NCBI RefSeq assembly: GCF_963576615.1
Contig: NC_088714.1
Span: 36,125,143 to 36,189,142 of the forward strand
Length of the DNA: 64,000 nucleotides
Direction: 5' to 3'
Origin: Watersipora subatra
Taxonomy: Eukaryota > Bryozoa > Gymnolaemata > Cheilostomatida > Watersiporidae
Each line of letters begins with the position of its first letter. Within the stretch, counting starts at the first letter, position 1. The notes beneath the pieces are model-generated. The model was not told the DNA's origin. It searched no databases and was given only the letters and a program-made list of their open reading frames with translations. The position numbers and the translations under genes were made by a program. Below are positions 1 through 13,204 of this stretch, in pieces.

Positions 1-3000
1 TCTAAATCATCGCTCGCCGTGTATATACATAATTCCGGTTGAAGACCATCAGCGAAAATCAATGTTTTTGTATTTTTCCTATGCATAAAATTGTTCATTA
101 GACGAATGAAATGTCCAACTGCATGTTTTATCATTTAAAAGAAAGTCGTAGCATGTTCTGTTTTTTTATTCAATTTAGAAACACATTACTGGGCTGTTAC
201 AGTCCATAAACAAAATTTGTAATGGTTTCTTTTTCATGATACTCAGGGCATTTTTCCTACGCACTAGTAAGGTAAAGTTTTTTGGCATAGAGTCATGTCT
301 CATTATTAATTGGAGTTAAAATAAAAGAGAACTTATAATCTGTATCTAATACAACACCAAATACCAAAATAATTACGGCGTTAAGGTTTTCATTTTATTC
401 ACATATAAATAAATTATGTTCCTTCACAAGCGTTTAAAATGACTTTCAAGGTATGCATTAAATTTTAAAAATTTGATGAAATGAAACAACTGCATGTTTA
501 CCATTAATTCAAGACAAAAGCAGATTTTTTTTCCAAGTTATATGGGAGATTATATTACATTTATTCTATTACCACGCTGCCAGCTGAGAGAGTGATTGAA
601 GCAACAAAAGAACTTTTTATGGTCGATATTAACATAATAATATTAATAAAATTTTCTTTGCTTGAAAACTTGCTCTCTTGATTGCAGGCTCAGCTGTCAT
701 ACATTTTGGTTGTATAAAAAAAAAATTAAAATATGTAACTATTTTAACTCTGTAATGTTTGTATAATAGATATTTTTTGTCTAAAACCCACATAAATGGG
801 AATTTTTAAATAATAAAGTATTACCCATTATGGTTGTTCAAATAGCCATTGCTTGGTAACAGCAAGGCTTGGAAGGTTTCAATGTTGGCAACAATCTGTG
901 CGCTGGATATGGCTGACCATGCCTAATAACACCATGATGATATCTCAGAGGGCTGAGTACGGCTCGCTGTACGTACTAATCTAGCTAGTTTGGATAGGTG
1001 GCACTTGAAGGCACTTGACTTCAGTACCACTATCAGCTTGTGACCGCGCGATACGACTCATTCCAGTCTCCAACTTTAAGTGCAGATAGAACCATAAATA
1101 CGCTGGCAGACTGAGTGCTCTGCTTATAAATGGTAGCAATTTTTGTTTACCGTATATTTTATTTTAATGGACTTGAATTTGTTTATTTTTATGTAATTTA
1201 TATTTAACAGAAAGTTAGTGATATCTGTGATGATAAAGTCTCAACAGTTTACATCACAGTTCTAAAAAACAAAAGTATTTAGGAAACAGAATGAGAAATT
1301 TTTGTAAAATTTTTTGTATAATTGACGACAAGAAATTATAAAAAAAACCTTTGTTTTTTTGTTTTGTTAATTGCAACTAGTTTGTCAGAGCTGAAGGAAA
1401 AAAAGCTGACAAAAATCAGATTCCTTTTTGTAGATTTATTATAATCTCACTTAGGATAAGAATATCCATTATGTTTGAATATTTTGCTTCTGCTATGCAT
1501 AGACACACATTTTTTACAAAACCAAATAATAATTTTTTGCAGTTATTTGGCATAACTCGTTTTGAAGTCTTCCTATCCTTTTTTAAATACTCTAATTTTC
1601 AAATGAGCAGATGATGTGTTGAACTGTGCATTTACTTGCCAAGCAGCATGTCTCATGGCGCCTCCAGTCCGCTGTTATTTACCTTTCCTCATTCTTGCTC
1701 AGGAGAAAGTAAATATTATTATATTTGGCAAAACGTCACAGCGGTTTATCGTCAGGCAAACATAAATGTTTAGTTACATCTGGTCCACTAGAGCTCAAGC
1801 AAACAGTAGGGAAGGCTTGTTTGTGATCGGGCATAGAAGAGGGCAGCCTATGGTGGTGTAATAAATTAAAAAATCTTTTTCCAACTATTTTCAGTTCTGC
1901 CTCGGAGTGGCGAGGATGTTTGGCCTCATTTGCTGTTTAAACTCTCGTAGTTATTAGGTCAACATTGCACTAGACAAGCTTTCCCTCTTTTCACGTTACA
2001 AGCATTGAAACCTTAAATTCAAAAACTCGTTTTGATTACAAACGTATAATCTGAAACTGCTAAGTAAGCAGAATCAAAATGCTTAAAAATATCTGTTTTG
2101 TTAGAATGTAAACTCTATATCAACACGCGGTGTGTTTAGTATAATATTTTAATATTGTCGGTGATATGTTTGTGTGTATTTTTTCTCGACTAACATTTAG
2201 ATAAGGCCGGTTTACATGGTCGTTCGTGATCAATAAAGCTCCAATATATCCAGTGCTGCGTGTTTGCATAAGGTGAAGCTAAGCTTTTGCTGGCGCCAGG
2301 CGTCTGGCCGCTTGACGTTCACAGACCATTGGTAAGATATCTTTCGCCGCGTAGCCCATGATTTCAGCGGTCTTAAATGATGTTGTCTAGGAACAATAGG
2401 GCACTGCGTCGACGAGATGCCGACGTTCAGCCATCTTGGCATGATGCATATAATATGTAGGCCTTTTGAAGGGTACCTCGGTGTGAAAGTGATACCTAAC
2501 TATGCAAACGAGCTATATTGACAAACCTCTCACCTCAGCATTAGCAAATTGACAGAAAATATTAGTATTGTTTATGTGTCAGGCTTTCATCTCCTTATAT
2601 TCCAGCTAGGCAAACACCGACCTCAATTCAGTTGCTCTACCATCCAATAGCCATATTCAAGGATTATATTCTACGCTTTTCCTATATTTAGAGCCGCTCA
2701 CGTTTATCGTGTTTAAAACTTGAGTAGTTAATTCTGAAAATTCTCCGCTTGACAAACTTTCTGTTCGGATGTAAGAATAATACCTAAATTTTAGTTTTAT
2801 GCTCTGTTTAAACAGAACTCAGTCTCATTCGACAATTAGGGGGTGTTGTGCATCCGCCCCTAGAGCTGTTTGTTTGGTATTAAAGTGATGTTATATTGGT
2901 TTGGTAAACAGAGGTTTGAATTTATACTACTATCACCTTCGAGTCTCCGTGTATGTCTAATCATCACTGAAGAAGATAAGGAACTAGATCATGCTTACCG

Positions 3001-6000
3001 CTTTTTTTTAAATAATATTTTAGTGTTTGCTTACAATGGCAGCGATTTATGGTCATCACTGCATGTAAGCTTCATCAAAAACACATATTTCTGTCACCTA
3101 CATTTCTGTTATAGCTTATTTAATAGCATTTATTTACCTTAATATTTTAGTGGTTTTTATTAGCTTTCATTTTCTATCTTTAAAAAATTATTAATAAGTT
3201 TTTGTAATAAAATTATTTTTAAAGAAATAAATAGAAATCTATAAAAATCAAAATGGTTATATTATTGGTGAATTTTAAACAGATAAAATATATTTCCCTA
3301 GATACTTGTTCTCACAAAAATTTAACTGTCAAAAAATAGTTTAGCAAATTTAAACTAAAAACATGTAATTATGCAATAAAAATGATGAATTTCATTTTAA
3401 TTTCAAGTTGGTAAAATTTACTCAACGGAGATATGTAATAAGTGTATTTCCGTCAAATGACATCATTATTTTTCCGCATCATCATTGGCAAACATGTCTT
3501 GGTTCGACAACTCAAGCTGTTTGCATTCACCCTAGGTGATTCAAGCGAGTGATTGTCTTTATTGCGATGCCGCACGCACGCAGTTTGAGGGTTTCGGGAG
3601 GTTATCAAGGAGCAACGCTGGCAGGCAGGAGATAGTGGTCAGTGCATGATGATAGTAACTAGCCATGCCTAACTACCTTGCAGTTTTGCTATTTAGCGAT
3701 AATAATTTTTTATCATAATAATACATGCCAAGCCCGTGATTCAGCATCTCTTTCCCTTTCTCGCTCGCGCACACCTGTACATTACAGACAAGCTCATAAC
3801 TCGCTAACAAACTAATGGAACATGTTACGCTAAAGTTACTTCTACTCAAACTTGAAAATATTTGTTTATTTGAGCCACTTTTTGCATACATCTTATTTTT
3901 CAAGTCAAGAAGGAATTGGCCTTCATTTCTATTCATACTCAAGATCAAACTTGACTCGTCAATGTTGAGGCTGAAAATATAATTAAGAAAGAGCGAATAG
4001 TAAAGAAGTCTATTACAATACACTAACTCTCCTGGGTATCTCTCCAGAGTCCACCAATTGCACTTGTGTAAACTCCCCACGAGCTAGTTTATCAAACAAC
4101 TATTACCGGATGGGCAGCCGAGATATTAAATATTAAACGTAGCAACGGTGAAAAGGAAGAATCTCAAAAACTATTATCTATTTTCCAGTTTATAAGCTAG
4201 GCGATGGTTAGTTTTGTTATGGACCAGTCATGCAGAGGTGAATTCCTTATTTCTGTAAACAATAGTAATCGTGTGAGATGAGAGTAGCTAGGTAAATAGT
4301 TTGAGATGTATTGCTGGAAGTGGGGCAAATAACCTTGACACCTTGACACCGTAATCATTTGTGTATTTGTAAACAGAGAATGTATGCAGATCAAAGATAA
4401 TTTTATGTGCTCTGCTGAGTTACATCAACTAAATGCTCCTTGTACAAATGTGTACATTTTGTAAAATGCACACATTTGTATAACAAACAAGTGTACACTA
4501 TCTATTATATTTGTATTACGAATGAAGAAGATGACATTGCGAGCTGTTGACTTACTCGATGTTACTCGGTGCAAATGTTATCTCTGAATACATAGATACA
4601 TAAACTAGGTAAATTCTCTGGCGAGCTCAGCTCTTCTTAAAAGAGTAGTAGTCGTGTGCAGTCAAACGGCAAATAGATAAACAGATTCTCAACAGGCTGG
4701 CAAATATAGAAAAATGGACTTTATCGATCAGAAAACATAATGAGTGTATAATGGAATCACTTGAAACAACAATCTTCATAAAATATTCATAGAGCAAACC
4801 ATTCAATTGCTTAACGGAATAAAAAGAAAAATATATGAAAACAATATAGTAGATGGAATGTTTAGCCACAGAAGTTTGATAAGAGGCAATACAATGGCTG
4901 TCCATTTGCCTCTAGCTAACAAAAGCCCGGTATATGCCATAGAAAATATCTTTACCGGCGCCTTACACAGCCAACAATCATCTTTTTTGCTATGAAAGAT
5001 GGATGCGTTGTGCGCGGTGAAAGAAGTCGTTCTATCGAATGAATGACCTGCCTCATCTCATTGTTAAATGCCTCATAGCATTTTCTTTACGTCTAAAACA
5101 TGTTTGTATATTTTACACGTGTTGTCATTATTTTAGGGACATGTTACAAAGACAGCTTATGAAGAAATAACAGTCATGCCATTAGCTCAATGCGTTAATG
5201 GCATGTTTTTCTAATGCCTATCATATTTTTTATCATTACACCGCGCTTGTAAAGGTTGTATTGTCGACTACACATTAGCTGGCCTGACAGGCGTGGGAGG
5301 CCACCAATCATATTCCTAGTGAATCAATTCTCTCCCTAATCTATGTCAGGTGTTAAAAGCTTCTTTCAATGTCAATCACAATGTCCCATAAGCGAATCTT
5401 TTAACAGAGATAATGTTGGTTAGCTAAAATGCTTTTACTAAAATGCCATATCAGTTGTACATTATGGGCAGTTGTTGCCGAATCATAAACTGACTGACTA
5501 TATGAATATTCTCAGCCTCTTCAGTGTTTCCATTTGGAGGCTGAGCTTATGTGTCAATACTGACTTTGGGAATTGTGATGGCTAGAGTGCCATCTCATAT
5601 GAGAGTGGGTGTTCCTCAATATTATTGTTAAGGATGCACATAATACCTCCATCTAATTATTCCTTCAAATATTTGCCTATGGCATTGTTATCACATACAT
5701 GTAGTTAGCGGATAAACACACAGTCCTCTGTCACTCCGAGAAGCCTGTTTGCATTCATGCTTGTCTACAAGGATGTTCGACAAGAACAGAAAAGTTTTGT
5801 GAAATGATCTTTACACTCAACTTATTTTTTCAACAAACTTCGACACTCGTGGTTTGTAAGATTTTTTATGTCGTTTACTTATCAGAAAGAAGAAACTTTT
5901 TTTGCAAAAATATGTATGTCCAAAATGCCTTTTCGATTCTCTCGCTTAAGACACCAGGAGGTAAACTGGTAAAAATGCGATCTTATCAACGGTGTGGTAT

Positions 6001-6636
6001 TGCATTGATAAATGTTCACCTCAGTCATTGTCCCGCCACAGTCAGCTCTGATAGCGTGGTCTACCCCGGTAGCTCTTCGATTCTAGCTTCAACGGTTTTT
6101 TAGAACTTGTCCTCGACTTCATTGAATCTTTGCTAACCGCAGTGTCATCCTACAGGCCATTCGATTGAAGACATTTAGCAATGAATGAATTTTTTGTTCA
6201 GCGCTATACTGAATGACACGAGATAACAATAGACTTCTAATCTGTGTGTGAAATAGACTGACAGGTTTTCTGGAAATAAAGTGCTAGATAAACAATGGAC
6301 ACAGCTATCCGGAATATCAACATTTGGGCGTTTTAAAAGATGCTTTGTATTAATTTGAATGAAAATTTGAAAGCTTTACACTATCACCAAGAAAGCCCTT
6401 AGTGTGTTCAGCATGCCTTCTCTTACCTTCTGCTATGCTCAAAGAAAGGACCCTTTTTTAGAAATGTTGTCTTAAAATCAATCATGGCTTATTTTATTTT
6501 AGGCAAAAATATTTGCAGTTTCTGCATTCTTAATTAACTTTTCACTTTTGGCCATGGTTAAGATTTTTATGATGAGAGCTATCAACTGCTTGAATGGTTT
6601 GATTGGTTGGATGTCTATAAGTGTTTTAGATTCAAC
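1..6636. other. AT-rich non-coding region, no supported gene
   Basis: No stretch here combines a convincing coding bias, recognisable domain and splice signals. Open frames of 60-135 codons on both strands (for example 3673-4080 minus and 5804-6103 plus) have no recognisable family, and several begin at non-ATG codons. The only clear structure I see is the short inverted repeat at 4443-4480. Upstream exons of the coiled-coil gene beginning near 8 kb could lie here, but I could not identify any. Confidence 0.6.
4443..4480. repeat. 18-bp inverted repeat (hairpin)
   Basis: The left arm TACAAATGTGTACATTTT and the right arm pair at 17 of 18 positions across a 2-nt spacer. No gene is adjacent. It may be the remnant of a small fold-back element or simply an AT-rich palindrome. 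Confidence 0.7.
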
Positions 6637-7858
6637 GATTCCTGTGTGTGACAGATTGGCAACTGGCAATACGATTTGATGATTCCTGTGTGTGACAGTT
6701 TGGCAACTGGCTATACGGTCTGATGATTCTTGTGTGTGACAGTTTGACAACTGGCAATACGGTCTGATGATTCCTGTGTGTGACAGTTTGGCAACTGGCA
6801 ATACGACCTGATGATTCCTGTGTGTGACAGTTTGGCAACTGGCAATACGATCTGATGATTCCTGTGTGTGACAGTTTGGCAACTGGCAATACGATCTGAT
6901 GATTCCTGTGTGTGACAGTTTGACAACTGGCAATACGGTCTGATGATTCCTGCGTGTGACAGTTTGACAACTGGCAATACGATCTGATGATTTCTGTGTG
7001 TGACAGATTGGCAGCTGGCAATACGATCTGATGATTCCTGTGTGTGACAGTTTGACAACTGGCAATACGATCTGATGATTCCTGTGTGTGACAGTTTGAC
7101 AACTGGCAATACGGTCTGATGATTCCTGTGTGTGACAGTTTGGCAACTGGCAATACGATCTGATGATTCCTGTGTGTGACAGTTTGACAACTGGCAATCT
7201 GATCTGATGATTCTTGTGTGTGACAGTTTGGCAACTGGCAATACGATCTGATGATTCCTGTGTGTGACAGTTTGGCAACTGGCAATACGGTCTGATGATT
7301 CTTGTGTGTGACAGTTTGACAACTGGCAATACGGTCTGATGATTCCTGTGTGTGACAGTTTGGCAACTGGCAATACGACCTGATGATTCCTGTATGTGTC
7401 ATTTTGGCAACTGGCAATACGATCTGATGATTTCTGTGTGTGACAGATTGGCAGCTGGCAATACGATCTGATGATTCCTGTGTGTGACAGTTTGACAACT
7501 GGCAATACGATCTGATGATTTCTGTGTGTGACAGATTGGCAGCTGGCAATACGATCTGATGATTCCTGTGTGTGACAGTTTGACAACTGGCAATACGATC
7601 TGATGATTCCTGTGTGTGACAGTTTGACAACTGGCAATACGATCTGATGATTCCTGTGTGTGACAGTTTGGCAACTGGCAATACGATCTGATGATTTCTG
7701 TATGTGACAGTTTGGCAACTGGCAATACGATCTGATGATTTCTGTATGTGACAGTTTGGCAACTGGCAATACGATCTGATGATTCCTGTGTGTGACAGTT
7801 TGGCAACTGGCAATACGGTCTGATGATTCCTGTGTGTGACAGTTTGGCAACTGGCAAT
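6637..7858. repeat. 44-bp minisatellite, about 28 copies
   Basis: Head-to-tail copies of a 44-nt unit containing GATTCCTGTGTGTGACAG and CAACTGGCAATACG. Copies differ by single substitutions (GGCAACT/GACAACT/GCAGCT; ACGATC/ACGGTC/ACGACC). A particular run of variants beginning with TTTCTGTG...GCAGCTGG recurs near 6990, 7428 and 7516, suggesting block (higher-order) amplification. Because 44 is not divisible by 3 and the minus strand of the unit lacks stops, all three minus frames stay open for 270-390 codons. These are artefacts of the repeat, not genes. The array ends about 140 bp before a coding exon at 7998. Confidence 0.95.
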
Positions 7859-7997
7859 TAGCTACTTGTAACATTGTTGTTTGTCAATAGACTTGGGTAG
7901 TCGTAATTTTACTCATTTAAGAGTAACTTTCAGATTTACCCCAACTTGTTTTGCTATAAAATATAACATCAATATTATCGGTCTACTTACTTTGCAG

Positions 7998-8070
7998 CGC
8001 CAGCTGTCAACCACTCAGGAGGAAAGAAACTTGTCATTGAGCAAACTGCGAACATTAGAGGAAGAAAATG
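7998..8070 (+). CDS. Coiled-coil protein, internal exon A
   Basis: A 73-nt exon preceded by the acceptor CTTACTTTGCAG and followed by the donor GTAACT. It encodes 24 residues rich in Q, E, K, L and S (RQLSTTQEERNLSLSK, then LRTLEEEN) with heptad-like leucine spacing typical of a long coiled coil, and ends in phase 1. I do not recognise the family. Upstream exons are not identified. It is followed by related exon B about 540 bp downstream on the same strand, but the phases of the two are not reconciled by the most obvious acceptor, so another exon or a different splice site may lie between them. A relation to centrosomal, Golgi or cytoskeletal coiled-coil proteins is only a guess. Confidence 0.55.
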
Positions 8071-8604
8071 GTAACTTAAAGATATACTACGGGTTTGTAT
8101 TCCAACATTCTAACCAGTATTATATAACCTCAGTTCCTCATTTACTCTGCCGAGGATTTTATGAGGGCTTGCTTTCTCACCTCGGATCCACAAGCTGAAA
8201 AATGTTGAGTTAATTCTATTTGGTGCACTCGCATATTTGTGTACTTGATGATTTTGGTATTTGGTAATTTTTACAATTTATTGATTACCATATGTAATAT
8301 TTTATATTACGTGTTGAGTAGATCTGTAGGGATCTTTATAAGGCGGTCCGGTACAATATTCTTTTTGTAGTTTGTTATCGTAAAAGGAATGTCACTCAGT
8401 GATGATAGAATCTAAATTATGATAATGCTTGTATATCCGATTATAAGTTGTTTAGGAGTTGTGTTTCATGCGCGCAATGTGTTTCCTTGTAATTTGATCA
8501 GCATCATGACTTCTTTCCTGTTTGGCTACTGCAATGATTTTAAGGGTTTCTGTGATTACTATTGGTTGGTGAACTTGCTACACAGAAATACTATGTAATT
8601 GTAG

Positions 8605-8835
8605 TCTGCATAAGTCACTGTCAAAAGAGCAGAGTTGGAAGGAACAGTATAACAATTCCCTGAACCAGATGCAGGAGTTGATCGCGCAGAGAGATGGAAA
8701 TGTACTGGATGCACAAAAGCAGACAAACAGGCTGCAGGATATAATTCGAGATTTGAGTGAAGAGAGAGACATGTTGAGTCAGCAGATGGAGAAACTGCAG
8801 GCTACTGAGACAGAGCACCAGAGAACGAATGAAAA
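8605..8835 (+). CDS. Coiled-coil protein, internal exon B
   Basis: About 77 codons without a stop, beginning after AATTGTAG at 8604 (an alternative AG at 8614 is possible) and running to a GTGTGT donor at 8836. The peptide is strongly coiled-coil: segments NQMQELIAQRDGNVLDAQ, RLQDIIRDLSEERDM and LSQQMEKLQATETEHQ have regular hydrophobic heptads and many Q/E/K/R residues and no globular motif. The exon ends where a 43-bp minisatellite begins: the first repeat unit starts in the last exon bases and includes the donor. The family is not recognised. It is probably the same gene as exon A (7998-8070) and the short exons near 9.9-10.0 kb. Confidence 0.6.
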
Positions 8836-9353
8836 GTGTGTGGACTTCATTCTGAGTATTTAGGTCCTCATAACAAAAGTGTGTGGACTTCAGTCTGAGT
8901 ATTTAGGTCCTCGTAACAAAAGTGTTTGGACTTCAGTCTGAGTATTTAGGTCCTCATAACAAAAGTGTGTGGACTTCAGTCTGAGTATTTAGGTCCTCAT
9001 AATAAAAGTGTGTGGACTTCAGTCTGAGTATTTAGGTCCTCATAACAAAAGCGTGCGGACTTCAGTCTGAGTATTTAGGTCCTCATAACAAAAGTGAGTG
9101 GACTTCAGTCTGAGTATTTAGGTCCTCATAACAAAAGCGTGTGGACTTCATTCTGAGTATTTCGGTCCTTATAACAAAAGCGTGTGGACTTCAGTCTGAG
9201 TATTTGGGTCCTCATAATAAAAGTGTGTGGACTTCAGTCTGAGTATTTAGGTCCTCATAACAAAAGTGTGTGGACTTCAGTCTGAGTATTTAGGTCCTCA
9301 TTACAAAAGTGTGTGGACTTCAGTCTGAGTATTTAGGTCCTCATAACAAAAGT
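8832..9353. repeat. 43-bp minisatellite at a splice donor, about 12 copies
   Basis: Unit of 43 nt containing AAAAGTGTGTGGACTTCAG and GTATTTAGGTCCTCATAAC. The first unit begins within the last bases of coiled-coil exon B, so each copy repeats the exon-end/donor context AAAA|GTGTGT. Some copies have GCGTGTGG, GCGTGCGG or GTGAGTGG instead. The array lies in the following intron. Confidence 0.95.
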
Positions 9354-9849
9354 CACATAGCTACCATTTTTAGCATGCGTTTGTAAAGCTTTGTGAATTT
9401 GCATATTCAAGCGCGGATGACTCGTGTTTCCGTGTTTCAAACAGGCAGACAAACAGACAGACAGAATGCAGACTGGCATTAGAGTGTTTAATAAATAACG
9501 TATTTGCATAAAAACACAGAATTCATAAAATTGACTTCGAGGCTCTGCCACTCTGGCAGTAGATGTAAATGGAAAATCTATCTACACTTGCTAACTACAA
9601 TAGCTTTTTATAGCTCTATTGTAGCTATATAGCTTTATTGTAGCTGCAGTGCAATTGTAGCTCAAATAGTTGCTGTTCTGTACTTTACATATAAAGTAAA
9701 CTTCCAAACCTAAATATTGTTCAGAATTTATAATACTTTTTAACTCCTGTATGATTTATAAATAACTTTTGACTAACAACTCAGTAAACAGTAGCAAACA
9801 AGAGGATAATAAAGGTTGAACAAGTGCTACGTACGTTTTTCCTTGTCAG

Positions 9850-10021
9850 AAACTCTTGAGCTGTTTAGATCATTGGAGAGGCAAAAAAGATGTGTATTTA
9901 ATTGTTTACTCGTGATTATTGTTTTTTATAAATATTTCATTCGTTGTCATATGAAAGTGTATACTTTAGACTTCAACGACATGTGAGTGTACTGCAGAAG
10001 AAGTTAAAGAAGATTTCACAG
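9850..10021 (+). CDS. Two short candidate exons of the coiled-coil gene
   Basis: Segment 9850-9891 follows TTTTTCCTTGTCAG and reads TLELFRSLERQKR in one frame. Segment 9970-10021 follows ATACTTTAG and reads LQRHVSVLQKKLKKISQ before a GTCGAT donor. Both are coiled-coil-like, with leucines in heptad positions, matching exons A and B upstream. By eye the phases do not join cleanly: the simplest junctions create a stop. One boundary is therefore wrong, an exon is missing, or the locus is decayed. No further exon was recognised downstream. Confidence 0.35.
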
Positions 10022-12778
10022 GTCGATCATGGGACGGTGTAACGCGTCTCTACATATCTTCAGTAGGATCTAGGGCTTTAATGGACACTGTTTTATACCG
10101 AGCATCAAGGTCTCGCGATATATATCTGCTATCCAGTCAGGCTTCTTCCTCGGAGGACGGAATTGTATTTCTCATGAATTATTTGCGCCTTCAGTTGGTA
10201 ATCACAGAGCACATAGAGGATATATATAGCATATCATATAGAGGACAAATACGTGATATTACTGAAGAATTACATGGATATGCATAGATAAGTTTCTCTC
10301 CGTTTCTAGACATAAATATGCAAGCTTTCATAAAACCTTGAATCTCCGGAGCCTCGGTGTGATGTATCTTGTAGGCCATAGCTTGACTGCTCAACTCTCT
10401 TTCTTAGCAATGTATGTGAGCAACTGCCAACTGCCAGTAAATTATGCATTTATGCTATGAAAATGTTTGCCTGATTTTTATAAATGAATTATGATATTTG
10501 TCATTTAATTAGGTAAGTGAGGATATTTATATTTGTCTGATTTTGCCAAATAAAATAATCAATTATAAATTGATAGATGTGATTGCAAAATATGTTATAA
10601 CATTTTTTATAACTGCCAAAGTTTAAATTTTTTAAATACTTTTCAAGTAAATTTTAAAAAAAAGTGAAACGTTGATTAACAATGCAGTTTTAGCTGGTAT
10701 TATGACATAATAATTTGAATTGGATTAGCCTTTTAAACTGTGACAGAAAAGGACATAATGACATGGACAAAAACAATGACAACTGCTCTGTCAATGAAGG
10801 CATGGACGAAATTATAACATGGAGGAAAAGTCAGATATTTTAGTATAATATTTGCATGTCTAGCTAATTAAAACTAGTTCAGTGTTCATTTTAATATAAT
10901 CATAGCCAATAAGAATGCAATATGCACCTCATTACTGGCTTAGAAAGCCCCAAGTTATGGCTTTTTACTCATAACTTTAAATGTAATTTAATAAGACATA
11001 CTGACACCGAAATTCAACAAAAATTTTTCACCGTTAATGATTCAATCATATTAAATGAACTAATGAAATTCACTGTGATATAAATTTAATTTTATTAAAT
11101 GAAATTTGATGCGTAACGCATCAAATTTAATAACGTATCATGAAGTTGTGAGTATGGAATAAATAATCTTTAATTAATTTTGTGTATCAACAAAAATGCT
11201 ATAAAATTAATATTAGCTACAGCCTGTAATCAGCTTAATACACAAACAAGCTATACTCTTTTATAATGGCATCCATGAAACGTTTCAAAAGCATCATTAT
11301 CTGATACTATTTGATGACTCCATCTCCCTGAAATTTTTCTTTTAACAGGTAATATGTGATCGGTGTTGGCAAACTTCCTGACAAATATAAGATCATATAA
11401 CACATTGTTAAACTGGAATGTTTCTGGGCGTGATGGTGTTGCCATGCAGCGCCCTGGTGTGAAATGGATGGGGGTATAGAATTACACGATTCTTTTGTTA
11501 CGGTCTCATGGTGCTGCAGTTGGGCTTACATCGAAAGCCGATGAGTAAACACTGAGATGGTAAGCCTTGTGCGCTTTCTATGGTGTCCAAGACTCGGGCA
11601 GCGAGGCAGCGCAGACATACGATATCCACTCATAGTCGTAGCGGCCCTTGATAGTACAATAGAAAAGGTTAAGTGGCCCATATAAAGCCTATCAATGAAA
11701 ACTGAGGCCTCGCCCTACAATGTTGCTGTTATTTTACATCGGATCTGCAGAATCTATTTGTATAACACATTATTTTAGTGGCAATAAAAGGAAAATTTGT
11801 CAATTGATAATGTCAACATTGCATTTTTTTCTTTTAGCTAGTAAAACAGTTAATTTTCAATAGCAATAGTTTTTTATTCTTGAAGATTAATGTATAAAGT
11901 TAAAACAAAAAAATACAAAATATGTCATGTAATAAAAATATTTTTAGTATTGACAGATTTAAAACTGGTTGAAAGGTTAACCACCTGACTTAAACACCGA
12001 GTATTATTAAAAACCTATTAGCTAAAGTCTTCGAATTTAGTTTTCTTGTAGACAAGTATGAAATATTGCATGTGGGTGATGAGGGTTTTTTAAAAAGCAT
12101 CTGGGTGTATGGTGAGTCAGAGATTGGCATCCTGACATTTTACCATTTTGGTGGGGAGGGAACTTCACATATGGGCTGATAGGAGACCAAACTTTGTTAT
12201 TATTTTTTAACCAACAGAGGGTAAGCATGTTGGCAGCAGAAGCAGATGTTGGCAGCAGAAGGGTATTTAGCAACAAGTAACTGGAATATTACCCTTAGTT
12301 ATATGAATAACTAGGGGTAAAATAATAACTGCTAAAAAGTTCAACTATCATTCCACAACAAAGCATTTCTCTTGTTTACTGGTATAATTCAAAGATGCCC
12401 TCACAAGCTCTCCCACGCAGCTGTCAAATAAAAGAGAAAGTGTCATGAATGGCACAGCTGACAGGCGTGTGTAACTTGAGGATCCAGCGAGAATCCATCT
12501 AACTTTATACCGTTTCAACATTCTTATCTTATTTCGGTGTCAGCAGAATAATAGCTGTTTTAAACAAGCGCATGGCTAAAGTGATGACTCACTCTACCCC
12601 ACTGTACCGGTAGAAATATTACACCATGTTTGAGCATTATTGTCAAATACTGAAGCATTGTTGTCAAATACTAGTTAAACGGAAGAGTCACCTTCACCAG
12701 TGTTTCATTCACAAGCGTGTAGAAAGCTTGTTAATACGCAGGCTGTAAGACAACATACATGTACGTAAGACAACATAC
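10022..12778. other. Intergenic, no supported gene
   Basis: AT-rich sequence with only short open frames. The one clear structure is the 27-bp palindrome at 11102-11128. Confidence 0.6.
11102..11128. repeat. 13-bp perfect palindrome
   Basis: The arm AAATTTGATGCGT and its exact reverse complement are separated by a single A. No gene lies nearby. Possible protein-binding palindrome or a chance AT-rich hairpin. Confidence 0.75.
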
Positions 12779-12922
12779 GCCATTTGTTTGTCGAAAGGAT
12801 GACTCAAGAATTAAGCGAACATCAAGTGTGTCAGGGTAGCCTCTGAAGAGCTGCTGTTTAGTTTCAACGAACGCGAAGTTTAATGACAAGGCAAACGTAA
12901 ACTGGAAAGTCGGAAGCTTCAT
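12779..12922 (-). CDS. Candidate first coding exon of a secreted protein
   Basis: On the minus strand an ATG at 12922 opens 48 codons that end at a GTATGT donor (12778) in phase 0. The start MKLPTFQFTFALSLNFAFV looks like a signal peptide: a basic n-region followed by a hydrophobic stretch of about 14 residues. It continues ETKQQLFRGYPDTLDVRL. A polypyrimidine run ending TTTTAG lies just upstream of the ATG, as for a 5' UTR intron. I recognise no family, and no matching downstream exon was found. It could be a chance open frame. Confidence 0.28.
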
Positions 12923-13204
12923 GAGCAACTAAAACAAAAAACTTTTAAGTAAACAGCTTCGAGCATGTTCCATCTAGCTCAGGCTGCAGCTAAAAAGTAC
13001 TGGTGTAATTAAATGATTTACTGGTAACAAATACAAATGTTGGGTGCTTAATATTTGACCATCACGTGATTCACTTTCTAGAGTAAAACTAAGAAATACT
13101 TGGAATGATGTAACTTAATCAAAAGAGCAGCTACTTTTGATAATTAAATAATTACGTATTTGCTAAAAGTACTTTGGATTTGAACTTCTATGGCTATTGA
13201 TAAT

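Noticed and set aside
6637-7858. CTGATGA in every 44-bp unit, recalling the hammerhead ribozyme core
   Set aside because: The units have no matching GAAA core strand or stems in the right places, so a hammerhead cannot form within a unit.
6499-7874. Four overlapping minus-strand frames of 152-393 codons with CQLPNCHTQESSD-type repeats
   Set aside because: They are all readings of the same 44-bp minisatellite in its three frames; no independent coding evidence exists.
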